DNA of 64,000 bases, taken from contig MU001693.1 of the NCBI GenBank assembly GCA_010093515.1, positions 460,886 through 524,885 on the forward strand, written 5' to 3'. This stretch comes from Lineolata rhizophorae. Lineage: Eukaryota > Ascomycota > Dothideomycetes > Lineolatales > Lineolataceae. Below are positions 36,012-46,825 of the stretch, one piece after another. The position numbers and the translations under genes were made by a program. The notes under the pieces were generated by a model. The model ran no database searches. It saw only the letters and a list, made by a program, of their open reading frames with translations, and was not told where the DNA came from. The first letter of the stretch is position 1. The number at the start of each line of letters is the position of its first letter.

Positions 36012-37586
36012 ATGCATGACAGCGCTCGCAACCTCAAAATATGCATCATTGGCGCAGGTTGTACCACATTCTATTCCTCTTTTTGAAGCTAAAAAGCAAA
36101 ATGAGCAAAAAGTCCAATTGCTTTCCTACCTCCAATGTGCTGACGACCATCAATTATCATAGGAATGGGCGGCCTGACAACGGCCCTGGCGCTTGCAAAG
36201 GCGGGCTTCCAGCGCATCGACGTATACGAATACGCGTCCGACCTAGGCTTCGTGGGCGCGGGCATCCAGCTGGCGCCAAACATGGCGCGGATACTGGACC
36301 GGCTGGGCGTGTGGGCCGACATTGAGAAAGAAGCCGTCACGCTGAGCGAAACGTATATTCGACGTGAGGCCCCCCCAATCCACCCAAACCGACTTCCGCT
36401 TTCCAACCTATATCGAGAACACTCTCGATAAAGCCCGCATGCGACCTAGAGGGAGCCGATTGGCTGATGTGACGACATTTCTTCGAGCCATACAGAAGGG
36501 TCCACGGACGAAGCGCTCGCCCACGTCAATCTTGACTACGTCCAGGCTACGTACGGCTACCCGCACATGGTAGGCCACCGGTCCTCGCTCGCCGGGAGCA
36601 TCTTCGCAGGTTGCCAACGCGAGCCCGCCATCTCCTTCCACTTCTCGACCAATACGGAGAACGTCAGCTTCTTCCCGAAGCCGTCCTTCACGGCGGTGCC
36701 GCGCGCGGAAGGCGCGGCACCGCAACGGATTGAGGCTGACGTGCTCTTGGCCGCCGACGGCGTCAAGAGCAACACGCGCGTCGACATGCTACGCGAACTA
36801 GGCGTCACGGCGCAGGTCGAAGACTCGGGCCAAGCGGCGTACCGCATCATGCTGACGCGCGAACAAATGTCGGGCGACGCCGAGCTGCTCGCGCTGCTCG
36901 ACGGCGACTGCGCGACGCGCTGGATCGGGCCCAAGCGGCACATCATCGCGTATCCGGTCTCGGGCAAGGCCATCTACAACATCTCGACGGCGCAGCCCGA
37001 CGTCAACTTCGCGGCCGCGCCCTCGGCCTCGTACACGACGCGCGGCTCCAAGGCCCAGATGCTCCAGGTCTTCGCCGACTTCTCCCCAAAGGTGCGCCGC
37101 ATGCTCGACCTCGTGCCCGAGGGCGAGGTCTGTGAGTGGCGCCTGCGCGTCCACGCCCCGCTGCCCACCTGGGTCCGCGGATGCGTCGCCCTCGTCGGCG
37201 ACGCTTGCCATCCGACGCTGCCGCACCTGGCGCAAGGCGCCGCCCAGGCCATCGAGGACGGCGCCGTGCTCGGCGCCGTCCTGCGAAGGCTGCCGGATGC
37301 GGAACCCCGCAGTATCAACAAGGCGCTGCGCATCTACGAGGACGTGAGAAAGGAGCGTGCGGAACTGCTGGTCGAGCTGGCGGCGGCGAACGGGCGCGAG
37401 ATGCATCTAGGAGAGGGCAAGGCGAAGGAAGAGAGGGATAGGTTGTTTAAGGCGCTGAAGGAGGGGAAGGGCGGCGGGCAGGTGCCGGATAAGTGGGCTG
37501 ACAAAGAGGTGCAAAGGATGATCTATGGGCATGACTGCGTGAAGGAGGCAGAAGCGGTGTTTGAGAGGAGTTTCGCAAAGCTGTAG
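36012..37586 (+). CDS. FAD-dependent aromatic monooxygenase, salicylate-hydroxylase-like
   Basis: Class A flavoprotein monooxygenase likely hydroxylating an aromatic acid with NAD(P)H and O2. Exons 36012-36057, 36163-36363 and 36496-37586 give 445 residues. The first intron splits the Rossmann motif, which on splicing reads IIGAGMGGLTTALALAKAG (GxGxxG for FAD). The second junction restores the TDEALAHVNLDYVQATYGYP block before the conserved HRSSL. The DG motif appears in LLAADGVKSNTR, and the second FAD motif GD in LVGDACHPTLPHLAQGAAQA. Length is that of salicylate/3-hydroxybenzoate hydroxylases. There is no signal peptide, so the enzyme is probably cytosolic. It converges on a DUF3500 gene 118 bases away. 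The exact substrate is not readable. Confidence 0.93.
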
Positions 37587-37704
37587 ATTTGACGAGATTG
37601 ATCAAGACACAGCGCTCTTTTGGTTGTCAATATATATGTATACTTCATACTATTGTTTTTGATTCCTATGCTAAAATACTCTTCCGCAGGAGTAGAAGGC
37701 GCTT

Positions 37705-39015
37705 TCACAGCTTCTCTGAGGGACTCCGCAACGCGTAGCCGTAGTCTCCCGCATTGGGAGTGCGGACAAGTGTGTGGATATGGAACTTGGCAGGCTCTTC
37801 ATTCGTAAGGAACACGCCCGAATGATGGTCGAACTCGAAAATGATCACAGGACTCTGGATCCGGTAGTAGAACGCATCATCGTTGCCGTACCCTCCGATC
37901 CAGCTGAAATAAGTGTTTTCAAAATGACTCCGGATCTGCTCCTTCCGCACCTCGCGCGCCGCGTCCGGATAGTAGGCCAGGAACTCGTCGGCGATGTCGA
38001 GCACAAGCCGCTGCTGGCCGGGCGCCATGTCGGCGACACGCACGCCCTCGTAGGGCACGACGCGGTTGTCGCGGAAGGCGCCGCAGAGGTGCCGCTGGTC
38101 GTCCTTGTTCCAGCGATCGGAGATCAGGTCGCCCGTCTGGCGCATGGCCGGGTCACGTAAGAGCTCGTATGTCCGGGCCTTGCGCCTTTGGGGCTCCGGC
38201 AGGCCGCGCATGAGCGCGAGGCCGCGGTCGCCCTCGACGTGGAGAATTTCCGTGCCGGCATGCGGCCCGGCGTCGATGCAGTTGGGCTCGGCGCCGGTGA
38301 AGGTGGGCGAGATGACGATTTGGGAGCCACGCAGGAAGACGGCGAGGCAGAGGTGGTGGCCGTAGAGGGTCCAGCCCCAGGCGTGCGTGGGGGACGGCGT
38401 GCCGAAGAGGAGGAAGTTGTACGAACGGTCGTTCATGATCTTGGGCAGGGCGCAGAGCTCGCCCAGGAAGTGATTGATGCGCATAGCGGCAAGAGCCTTC
38501 TGGTAGCCTCTCGGCGAGAAGGTGGCTTCCATGACGGCGAGGATGGACGCGGCGATGGATAAGTCGACGTCTTCGAGGCGCAGTCCCAAGGGGCGGAGGA
38601 GCACTTCGGGGTTTGACCACGCGCGCCATTCGCGGGCGTTGATGGGGTAGAGGAGCTTCTTCTTTTGCTCAGGAGACACTTTCTCGAGCACGCTCTCCGC
38701 AGCCTCTACGACGGGACGAATGTCGACGCCTTCATCTTGGGGGTAGAACAGACCCGGAATGACGTTTCCTGAAGTGGGGTTGTTAATTCGTCGGTACCAA
38801 ACAGCGCTAAGAAAAAGAAAGATGTCGATACCATCTGTTGTTATTCCCTTGAACGGTTCCTGATAAAGAGTCTCCCACGCCTGTGTCAATTGGTACAGCC
38901 ATGGCGGGTTATGTTTGGTTTTAAATGTTTCTGCGTATTCATAGGCATCTTGATTTTTGGCCGTGGTGAACCTTGGTGTGCTAAGGTCTGGTAGATGTTT
39001 GCGAAATCTAGACAT
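37705..39015 (-). CDS. DUF3500 family protein
   Basis: Intronless 436-residue member of the DUF3500 family, found in bacteria and fungi and without assigned biochemistry. Start taken at the ATG 39015; the frame extends a little upstream without an ATG. Family blocks are NFLLFGTPSPTHAWGWTLYG followed by HHLCLAV, then SPTFTGAEP, and C-terminally FEFDHHSGVFLTN and FHIHTLVRTPNAGDYGYAL. The conserved His, Glu and Asp residues suggest a metal-binding site (inference). No signal peptide or membrane segment is seen. The 3' end faces the monooxygenase gene, which may point to a shared pathway. Confidence 0.92.
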   Translation of the reverse strand: MSRFRKHLPDLSTPRFTTAKNQDAYEYAETFKTKHNPPWLYQLTQAWETLYQEPFKGITTDGIDIFLFLSAVWYRRINNPTSGNVIPGLFYPQDEGVDIRPVVEAAESVLEKVSPEQKKKLLYPINAREWRAWSNPEVLLRPLGLRLEDVDLSIAASILAVMEATFSPRGYQKALAAMRINHFLGELCALPKIMNDRSYNFLLFGTPSPTHAWGWTLYGHHLCLAVFLRGSQIVISPTFTGAEPNCIDAGPHAGTEILHVEGDRGLALMRGLPEPQRRKARTYELLRDPAMRQTGDLISDRWNKDDQRHLCGAFRDNRVVPYEGVRVADMAPGQQRLVLDIADEFLAYYPDAAREVRKEQIRSHFENTYFSWIGGYGNDDAFYYRIQSPVIIFEFDHHSGVFLTNEEPAKFHIHTLVRTPNAGDYGYALRSPSEKL

Positions 39016-39710
39016 GTCCTTGGACTTCTCGGTTATGGAGATTTCGATTAAATACGGAAACAGCGGGCTCAAAACGTATAAGTAGTGAAGTACCCCCGTT
39101 TCATCTTTCTCATAACGTGTTCGTTGTTTTCTAGTCCCCCACCAGCAATCTATGCGGGGCTAACCAGATCTTATACTGCGACAAACATATCAGCACTTCA
39201 AGATCTGCGTAATATGCAGGATCCACAAATTATGCAAAAAGGGTCGAAGAGGGGCTCAAAGAGCCCTGCTCCCCCCGTGTCACGCAACTTGGATCCCATC
39301 TCCGCCGCCGCAATCGGTCCCTCGGCAGTAGGAGTCGGGACCGGTCGAGACGGGATGGCCGGCAGCTCTCCAGAGCCACAATAACCCCGGGGCTTCGCCC
39401 TTGGCGGTCCGGTCACGGGCGGCTGCAGGCGATCTTTCTCGCGTACAGCAAGCTAGATGCTGTTTGAGGCAGGTTTTAACATTTCTTCTCCGCAGCTCCA
39501 AGCCTGATTGGTGTGGCGCGTCGCTCATCATGCTGCCTAGAAGTGTGGCTGAGGCTTACGTTTCTGCGCACGACCCCTGCGTCACACCTGTTTGCGCAAG
39601 TGCGCAAATTGCGGCTCTTCAAATACACGCGTTGCCAGCACGGCGGGCGTAATTCAGCAGTTTGCCCGCTTCACGTCAATTTTGCCCTGTTACGTCTCTA
39701 TTTTGGTCCC
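39016..39710. other. intergenic upstream of DUF3500 and zinc-finger genes
   Basis: About 700 bases between divergent starts. The frame continues open upstream of 39711, so the zinc-finger gene could begin earlier, but no better ATG was found. Confidence 0.5.
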
Positions 39711-41678
39711 ATGTCGGTCCTAGGCATCGATTTCGGTTCTTTTCAGTCCATTTTGACTCCGCCATCTTCTACCAACGTTTCGCGCTCAAGTTCAGTTAAT
39801 ACTGGCAAGCAAAACGGCCTGCCAGATGAAGCTCACGAAGCCGTAACTGGTGCTCAACTACCATCTGCCAATGCTTTCAAATGCACGGCAGCAGGAATTC
39901 GAGGCTCGCTCGACGATCATGGGATACCGTATCCAAGGTACAAGGATCAGCAGTATCGTGAGTCATTGACTTATTCTCCAGTGCCAAATATCAATATTAC
40001 GAAACACTAACTTTGTGGCTACAGAAAGTCCGAACTTACCTAGCCACGGCCATTCTTACAGACGGCGAAGCAAAAGCGGCGCGTGCGCGGCAGGTAGGCT
40101 TGCTCAATTGTCCAATTTCTGTCTTGGAATTAACTTCCTGGCGGGGACTTCATGCTATGTAGCATTTCATAAGCTAACGGCTACCGGTCCTGTCCGGCAA
40201 GGTCGGCGAGGGTCCAAAACACTTCCTTCAGCTAGGGATGTCATCGGCACATCTTTCGCAGAACAGGACGACCCCTCGTCGTCGTCAGCCGACTCAGCTG
40301 CTGAGTACGCCTCCAGTAGCGAAGCTTCAGAGGATGACGACGGTTGGTACGAAGCCCATCCTTCGGTAACCATCCCAACCCAAAAGAAGGTGGAAAAGTT
40401 GGTCCGAAAAGCCAAGTGGGCGATCCATCAGTCATCTTTCACTCAAAGTGTGGGCCAGAAAATGCAAGCTTCGAGTGGAGATGAGACTCCAAGCTCGGGT
40501 CACTGCAGCATCCGTGGAGATTCTGCGTCCCGAAAGGGGAATGGCCGTCCAACACTAGAAGAGAGCCAACCTCACGATGACGAACAGGACGGCCAACCCA
40601 AGAAGCGGCGAAAAGTCAAGCCTGTCCCTGAAAGTGACTTACCCGCTAGTCCTCGATTCGCCTGTGTGTTTTTCAAGCACGACCCTGAGAGGTACAAAAG
40701 CCGACGCACTTGCGCAGGGCCGGGCTGGGCGACAGTCCACCGAATGAAGTACAAAATGCGGTCCCCCAAATCATTCAAGGTTTAATGCTGACTGACAAGG
40801 GAACATTTGTATCGGGCTCACGCGCAACCGATTTACTGCCCAAGGTGCTACAAGTTGTTCGATGCCGACACCGAATTGTCAGTTCATCTTCGATCTGAAC
40901 CATGTGAAATTTCGACATCGCAATCCATAGAAGGCATCAACCGTGAGCAGCTTTCCAAACTGCGAAAGCGGACAACTCATTGTCGTCTGGAGGAGGACAA
41001 ATGGAGGGATACGTACCATATCCTTTTTCCTGAAGTGCTCGAAGAGGATATTCCGTCGCCTTGTGAGTTACAGTGCGCCGTTCGCGTTCTTGAGATTCAT
41101 ATTGACTTCATCCAGTTTACGACGGGGACTCGCCAGCAGAGCAATCACGCCAATTCCGACGAGAACTTCTCGCTCTAATCCGAACGGAGCTCTTAGCGAC
41201 CGCGGAAAGAGAGCCTAGATACGTTGAAGAGCGTCTCTTGCGTCAAGTAGCCGGCATCGTCCAGAGATGCCAGAACCAGCTACTCGCGGAGCGCAACATC
41301 AACACGCCCACCTCCACATTTGTACTTCGTCAGCCCCAAAGCCAAGCGGAGTCGACCGTTACGACTTCTCCGCCTGAAATTTCAACCACCACATCCGCTA
41401 TTGCGCCGCAGGCAGACGAAGCTGAGATCCTTGCCATTATGCCGAACGTCTCCCCAATACGTTCGGCACCGTCAATTGCTAGTGGATCACCTCATCTTAG
41501 CGTGCAAATGTCTCGCGAGAATGAGCAGGTAGAAAGTGGCGGCCCCAGAAGTCTAACAAATCCATTGGACACGGTAGGACACGAATTGAGCGAGATCGAC
41601 TGGAACACTGTCTTTGACCCTGCTCCGGAAGAGTTCCCACTATTTTGGCCCCCAGAAGCTCAGACTATATCGGTGTAA
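39711..41678 (+). CDS. C2H2-like zinc-finger protein of a fungal expanded family
   Basis: Predicted nuclear protein of about 598 residues from exons 39711-39957, 40025-40748, 40800-41062 and 41116-41678; phases agree at every junction. A disordered acidic/Ser-rich region and a basic KKRRKVK-type nuclear signal precede the core. The core reads FACVFFKHDPERYKSRRTC, then a His-containing HRMKEHLYRAH rebuilt across the 51-base intron, then CPRCYKLF with a later His and Cys. A conserved LRKRTTHCRLEEDKWRDTY block follows. This combination is widespread in ascomycetes, without known function. The C-terminal part is Ser/Thr/Pro-rich and acidic, like an activation region. Residues encoded at 40095-40201 look non-coding and could be an extra in-phase intron. 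The exact start is uncertain. Confidence 0.8.
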
Positions 41679-42252
41679 AGGAATTCATAGAGCGAAACGT
41701 AGTTTAGTCGTAGCATGCCACGTTCCACTGAACGTTGAATTCAATTCACCAGCTTCAAATATAGACTAAGTTGCCAACTCGTAGCGAATTAACATTCAAT
41801 TTTTCCCCCCCAAGTTACAGAAAATTGATTGCGAAGGTGATTAGTGCAAGCCGCGACTCGCATGGCCTTTGTACTACGTAGAATTATGCACCATGCGCGA
41901 TATCCTGTACATAGTAATACAGGGATATGTCGCGGGACCACAGACCCCGCACAGAGACCTCGCATTTTTCGCTTTTTGCCTACCCTAAACATAATTCAAC
42001 CTCGCAAAGAGCCTGAAGCTTTCAATATCTGCGCAATCAGGTCGCAAATCACGCTACTCCATCGTACTAGCGTCTATAAGGCATCCTCTTATGAATATTA
42101 CGCTCACGTCTGCGGCTTTTTTGTTCGGCACTTCGCAACGCATAGCATATCCTGACATGATATGACTTCCATTCTGCATTAAAAGTCCTTTCTGGGCACT
42201 AAATCTTTTTGGTCTTCTTTCGTGGTCAGCTACAGAGCGCGTTCTATTTGCA
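41679..42252. other. intergenic upstream of the FAD-linked oxidase
   Basis: About 570 bases, AT-rich, same-strand gap between two plus-strand genes. No gene seen. Confidence 0.6.
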
Positions 42253-44605
42253 ATGCTCCCCTCAACTTTGCGCCTTCCATCGCTTTTATGCGTTTGTGGA
42301 ATTACGGCTCTTACCCACGCAGTCGCAGTCACTAATTGCAAATGTGTAAGTGCCAGTTTACTTTTTTTTTTCTCTTCCTAGCATTAGTTCATCGCAAGAT
42401 TTTCTGAAACCAATACGGATTTTAAATTTTGGTACAATAAAAAAAATCTCTTATCGAATCTAATCAAAACCTATTGAAAGTTAAATGGTGCACTGTCTCA
42501 TTTCTCCAACGAAACTACTATTTCCCACGCTTAAATCCGTACAGACACCATCGGATTCTTGCTGGCCCCCTCCAGACGCTTGGAATGCTCTCAACGACAC
42601 TATTTCAGGCCGTCTTCTCCACCCATTTCCTCCTGGTTCTGTTTGCTACATAAGCGCTCCCACCTATGACGCCGAGGCTTGCGCACCGCTGCTGGCTGGT
42701 CAATGGTTTGACCCAACTTTCCACGCTGAAAATCCATTGGATATCAATCACCCTCAATGGGCTGGTAATCCCTGTCCGCCTGTGTGGCCCAATGGAACGA
42801 GCGTAAATGGCGACCCGACAGCGGGTGCAGACGGCTGCTCCCGTGGAAGGTATCCGGAGTACGTCGTTAATGCGACGAAGCCTATACATGTGCAGGAGGC
42901 TGTCCGCTTTGCGAAGCAATGGAACCTACGGTTGAACATTAAGTCCACCGGGCATTCGTTCCAAGGGCGGAGCACAGCCCCTGGAAGCTTGTCGTACGTT
43001 ACTCTATGCTTTTACTTCGCCAATTATGCAATTTGGCCCTTGTTTCAAAACGCGCTACTGACACCGAATATTTCAAAGCATTTGGACACGCCACATCCGT
43101 GGCATTGAATTTCACAGTGAATGGCAGTCGGAATATTGCCCTTCCTCGTCGTTGAATGCGTCTATTGAATTTCACGGAGAATGGCAATCGGAATATGGTC
43201 CCTCCTCCTCGTTGAATGCGTCTGAGTACCAAATGGCCGCAACAATTGCGGCGGGCGAGACGGACCTTTCTGTGTACGAAGCTTTGGCAACACATAATGC
43301 CTTTGTAGTCGGCGGTGCAGAACCCGTAAGTGCCCTTGACCTTCACAAGTCTATTATCATTACATTTGGGCTCCTGCTCACCTTTCTGAACTTTGATGGC
43401 GTTTTAGAGTGTAGGCATTGTGGGATGGTTCACCGGTGGTGGTCATGGATACGTGTCTACTACATACGGCATGGGTGCCGATAACGTTCTCGAGGCCACT
43501 GTCGTGCTGCCGTCAGGAGAGCTCGTCACCACCAACGCTTGTCAACATCCGGATCTCTTCTTCGCTATTCGAGGTGGTGGTGGAGGAACATATGGTATCA
43601 TTACTTCCGTCGTCATGCGGGCTTATTCTCAGCCTGTCACTACCACCGTGACCCTATTCATCACGTATACAGCACCTGGCAATGATTCCACCGCTAGGCC
43701 AAAATTCTGGGAACTCATGGCAAATTTACATTCCTTGATGCCCGACCTCAGCGATGGTGGTCTTCAGGGTTATTACATCATTGGCGGTCCCCCAACATTT
43801 CCGCAACTAATGTTCCAAGGACTATTCATGCTGTTTAACAAGCCAAATGGAACGGTGGAGGTACTGACAGCACCTGTTGTCAGTATTCTCAACGTCGCGA
43901 TGGCAGAGGGCATTGTCCAATATCAGACTGCTGTAGAGACCTACCCAACATATTGGCAGATGTACGAGGCAAAATCAGGTGGCCAGCCTGTTGCTACCGG
44001 TGGAACTTATCTAGGAAGTAGGTTATTGACGAAACGTGCATTGACGGAAGACTTGGGAGCTTTGGCCGCAACGTTCGAGGAAATCGGGCCTACTATTGAT
44101 GGGGTTTCGGTACGTTACTTTCTAAGCATAAATGTGAACCAAGGGGGTGTCTCCTATGAGCAAGTTCTTACTAGCGTAGAATCCCATCCTTATCGGGCAC
44201 ATGATTGCAAACAGGGACAATCGCAATCTTGACATCGGGCTCAATCCGGCATGGAGGGACGCCTACATCCACTTCATCGTCGTTGAAGTATGGCCTGATA
44301 ATTCATCGCCTTCATATATACAGTCGATCAAGGATGACATCACGTTCAATAAAACCCACGCTCTGCGGCAGCTCTCTCCGGGCTCGGGAGCGTACTTTAA
44401 CGAGGCAGACCCTGCCGAGCCAGATTGGCAGTATACGTTCTTTGGTCAGAACTACGCTAGATTAAGGACGGTTAAGGAGCGCTACGATCCAGAAGGTTTA
44501 TTGTGGTGCTATAGCTGCGTGGGGAGCGAAGAATGGGTTGACAGGGAGGATATGAGACTGTGTCGAGTACAGTGGGCAAACGGCGAGGACCGTCCTCAAG
44601 TTTGA
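42253..44605 (+). CDS. secreted FAD-linked oxidase (berberine-bridge-enzyme-like)
   Basis: Exons 42253-42345, 42545-42993, 43079-43325, 43408-44109 and 44180-44605 give 638 residues. Exon 1 encodes a signal peptide (to about residue 26) and joins as NCKC-TPSDSCWPPP, the usual mature start of fungal BBE-like proteins. The FAD-binding (PCMH) domain includes STGHSFQGRS, whose His is the expected 8-alpha-linked flavin attachment. The usual second attachment Cys before GGGH is replaced by Glu (EPSVGIVGW), so single attachment is expected. GGGGGTYGIIT and the C-terminal BBE motif NYARLRTVKERYDPEGLLWC are present. Exon 3 carries an in-frame 60-bp tandem duplication (20 residues). Such enzymes oxidise sugars or secondary metabolites; the substrate is unknown. 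Confidence 0.93.
43104..43223 (+). repeat. in-frame 60-bp tandem duplication inside the oxidase gene
   Basis: Units 43104-43163 and 43164-43223 match base for base except at a handful of sites. They encode two nearly identical 20-residue blocks (IEFHSEWQSEYCPSSSLNAS and the same with a Gly at two positions). Confidence 0.92.
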
Positions 44606-44979
44606 TTAAATAACATAGAAAACGTATGATTCTATCACTAATATGTTGTTTGTAGAGTATCCGCATTGTGGCACGTTTTGCTTGTCCTTGAAAATATTCT
44701 ACTATGACTGCAAAAGCAAAGTGTTCTTAACCCGGAACTAAATGGAGAAGCGGGACGAGGCATTGCCTCATTAGCTAGCCTAATATTTGAAGTTCATGAT
44801 CCTCGCTGTTGCTTTGATCCAAATTCGAGGAGCTAGTTGTCATTAGCACTACCACTTTGATCCTTGGCTAGTCGTTGCCTTGGGGTTGATCTTGGCGGTT
44901 TTGGTCGTTGTCTTGGTCGTCTTTCTCGTAGGTTTCGTCGGGTGGACGGTAGTAATAGTCCGGGGGACAGACCTCGAAT
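44606..44979. other. convergent 3' intergenic region
   Basis: 374 bases between the oxidase and the minus-strand F-box-like gene. AT-rich, with an AAATAA signal just after the oxidase stop. A frame open toward 44849 continues the F-box-like gene in another phase and is not called. Confidence 0.6.
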
Positions 44980-45925
44980 TCAATGATCTAATTGGTTCCC
45001 AAACAGTCTCGAGCTGACTTGGTCCTGGGCCGCCTTGAAGCGCCCAATCCACCGAGCAATGATCTTTTTCGCCGGTTTGATAATATGCCTCGGGATAGCC
45101 AACTTTACTGTTTTGAGAAATCGGCATTGAAATCCGGTGAATAGGACATTGAAAAAGGCGTCCTTCTGTCGCTCCACTTTCCGTAATATAAGGCCCCTGG
45201 GGGAATGAACGAGAGTTTGTACTTTTAATTGAGGCAAACACTGGCATATCTCCTCCGCTTGTTGAATGCACTGTGCGAAGTCTCTGGAATCGCCATAGAG
45301 TTCAGGGTCCAGGCCGGGAACGACAACATTTATTCGAGCATAACGGATGCCGCGCACGATCCTTGGGTTCAAACCCCAGTCATGGATTGTGTCGAGCACT
45401 GCGAAGCTGAAGCAAAATCGGTGGAAAAACTCCTCTGTTGTTTCAGCGTTGATTTGCCGATTCAGGGTCAGCAAATCTATGAAACCTGCTATAACGTCAG
45501 CAGAGACTCCACCACCTCGAAAGTGTGGCCTCTTTTCGGAGCGGATTCGCGGATCAAGGCTGTCCAAAATTCTAAAACTTGCTGCAGGGTCAGCAGGGAT
45601 TCGAGGGCGTGGGCCCACTCTCGGCATTCTGGATCTCAAGAACAAGTGGTCTGGTATACCGAACGCGGTGTGGGATGCAGACGACACTTTTAATAGATTC
45701 TAGAATCGCATAAAAGTATATTTCATTGCTAATCTCACGTGGTATAAAGGTTAGGAAATTACGAGGTGACTGGTCTGCTCCGCGTGCTAGCCTGGTGGAA
45801 TTCTCTCCTTCTAGGTTTGAGGAGGAAAGGCGAGGCCTTTTGTCTCTATGAGCGTCGACGCCAGACTCGCCCTCCCGGGGACATTCGGAGGGAGACCGGC
45901 ACCTCTTCTTTGAGCTGAGGTCCAT
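44980..45925 (-). CDS. F-box-like IPREISNEIY domain protein
   Basis: Minus-strand exons 45925-45660 and 45571-44980 give 285 residues. Without the 88-base intron (GTATAC donor, CTGAC branch site, TTTTAG acceptor) the frame would be broken; with it the phase closes. An N-terminal Lys/Arg-rich segment (KKRCR, DKRPR) looks like a nuclear signal. FIPREISNEIYFYAIL (about residues 56-71) is the F-box-like motif shared with the protein at 17761-18465. A LLTLNRQINAETTEEFF block typical of this fungal group follows. Function unknown; substrate adaptor for ubiquitin ligase is only inferred. Confidence 0.75.
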
Positions 45926-46825
45926 GTTAGTGCTCGATTTGAAATTTTCAAAATCCAGAATCTTAAATGTAGACAAGCTAGCTTGGGTTTGTGAGAGAGA
46001 CTCAGTCTTCAGAAGGACTATTCATGTTCATGAGGATCGGAAATGACGGAACAATGTTCTAGTAATGCTATGGAGCATACAGCATAGATTATGTGGTCAC
46101 TGAATGTAAGTAATACGCCGGAATAACAGGTGCATAATGCAATGAAGTGAGCAATTTACATGTCTGCTCTAAAGTATTTGCTATCTAGCAACTTAAAAAA
46201 TAGTGTGCATAGCGAACAATAACTCCCAGCCCGCATAGGTTGCGGTGCTGCGAAGTTCTTTTATTTTCCTTCAACAGTAACGGCTTCGTGCTAAGATTTC
46301 ACCAAACACTGCTGATTGAAATGTAGCACCTAGTGGGCCCTATGTGCATGAGCTTGGAGCCTTCTTTATCGTAAAACAAATTTAGTCTTACACCTAAAAG
46401 TTCTACTCAATTGAAAATAAGCATAATGTTAGGCCTTGAGCTGTTTTTTTTGTTTTTGGGGGGGGNNNNNNNNNNAGGGGTTGTATGCATGAGTATGCTC
46501 TACCTCATGAACTAACTAGGAGCCTTTTAATGGACCTCTTTTCAAAGACATGTTGGCGGTAGGGTTGCCGGGACAATTTAACATATTTCAACATTGTTGT
46601 GGACGCATGCCTACCTACGGTGCCTACGTATAGGTTATATTGCACAACAAAAACAAAGACCACAATTCTCATACACCCCAGCTGCAATCAGACCCTCAGC
46701 TCCACCAACCACCTCACCACAAACATGTCATCCCACAACCCGGCGCCAAAGCTACACCAAATCCTGGACCGAGATAAGGCACTCCTCTCAAACGAGTGAA
46801 GTGAACCATAGCCTCAACTGCCCTC
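45926..46825. other. AT-rich intergenic region with assembly gap
   Basis: About 900 bases, AT-rich, without a supported gene. It contains the run of Ns at 46466-46475 next to T and G homopolymers, so the true length is uncertain. Part of 46600-46800 lies downstream of the dynein gene. Confidence 0.6.
46466..46475. other. assembly gap (10 N)
   Basis: Ten Ns directly after runs of T and G. The fixed length suggests a placeholder gap, so sequence may be missing here. Confidence 0.98.

Noticed and set aside
45590-45687. Apparent frameshift in the second F-box-like gene
   Set aside because: An 88-base intron with GTATAC donor, CTGAC branch site and TTTTAG acceptor restores the frame exactly, so no disruption is needed.
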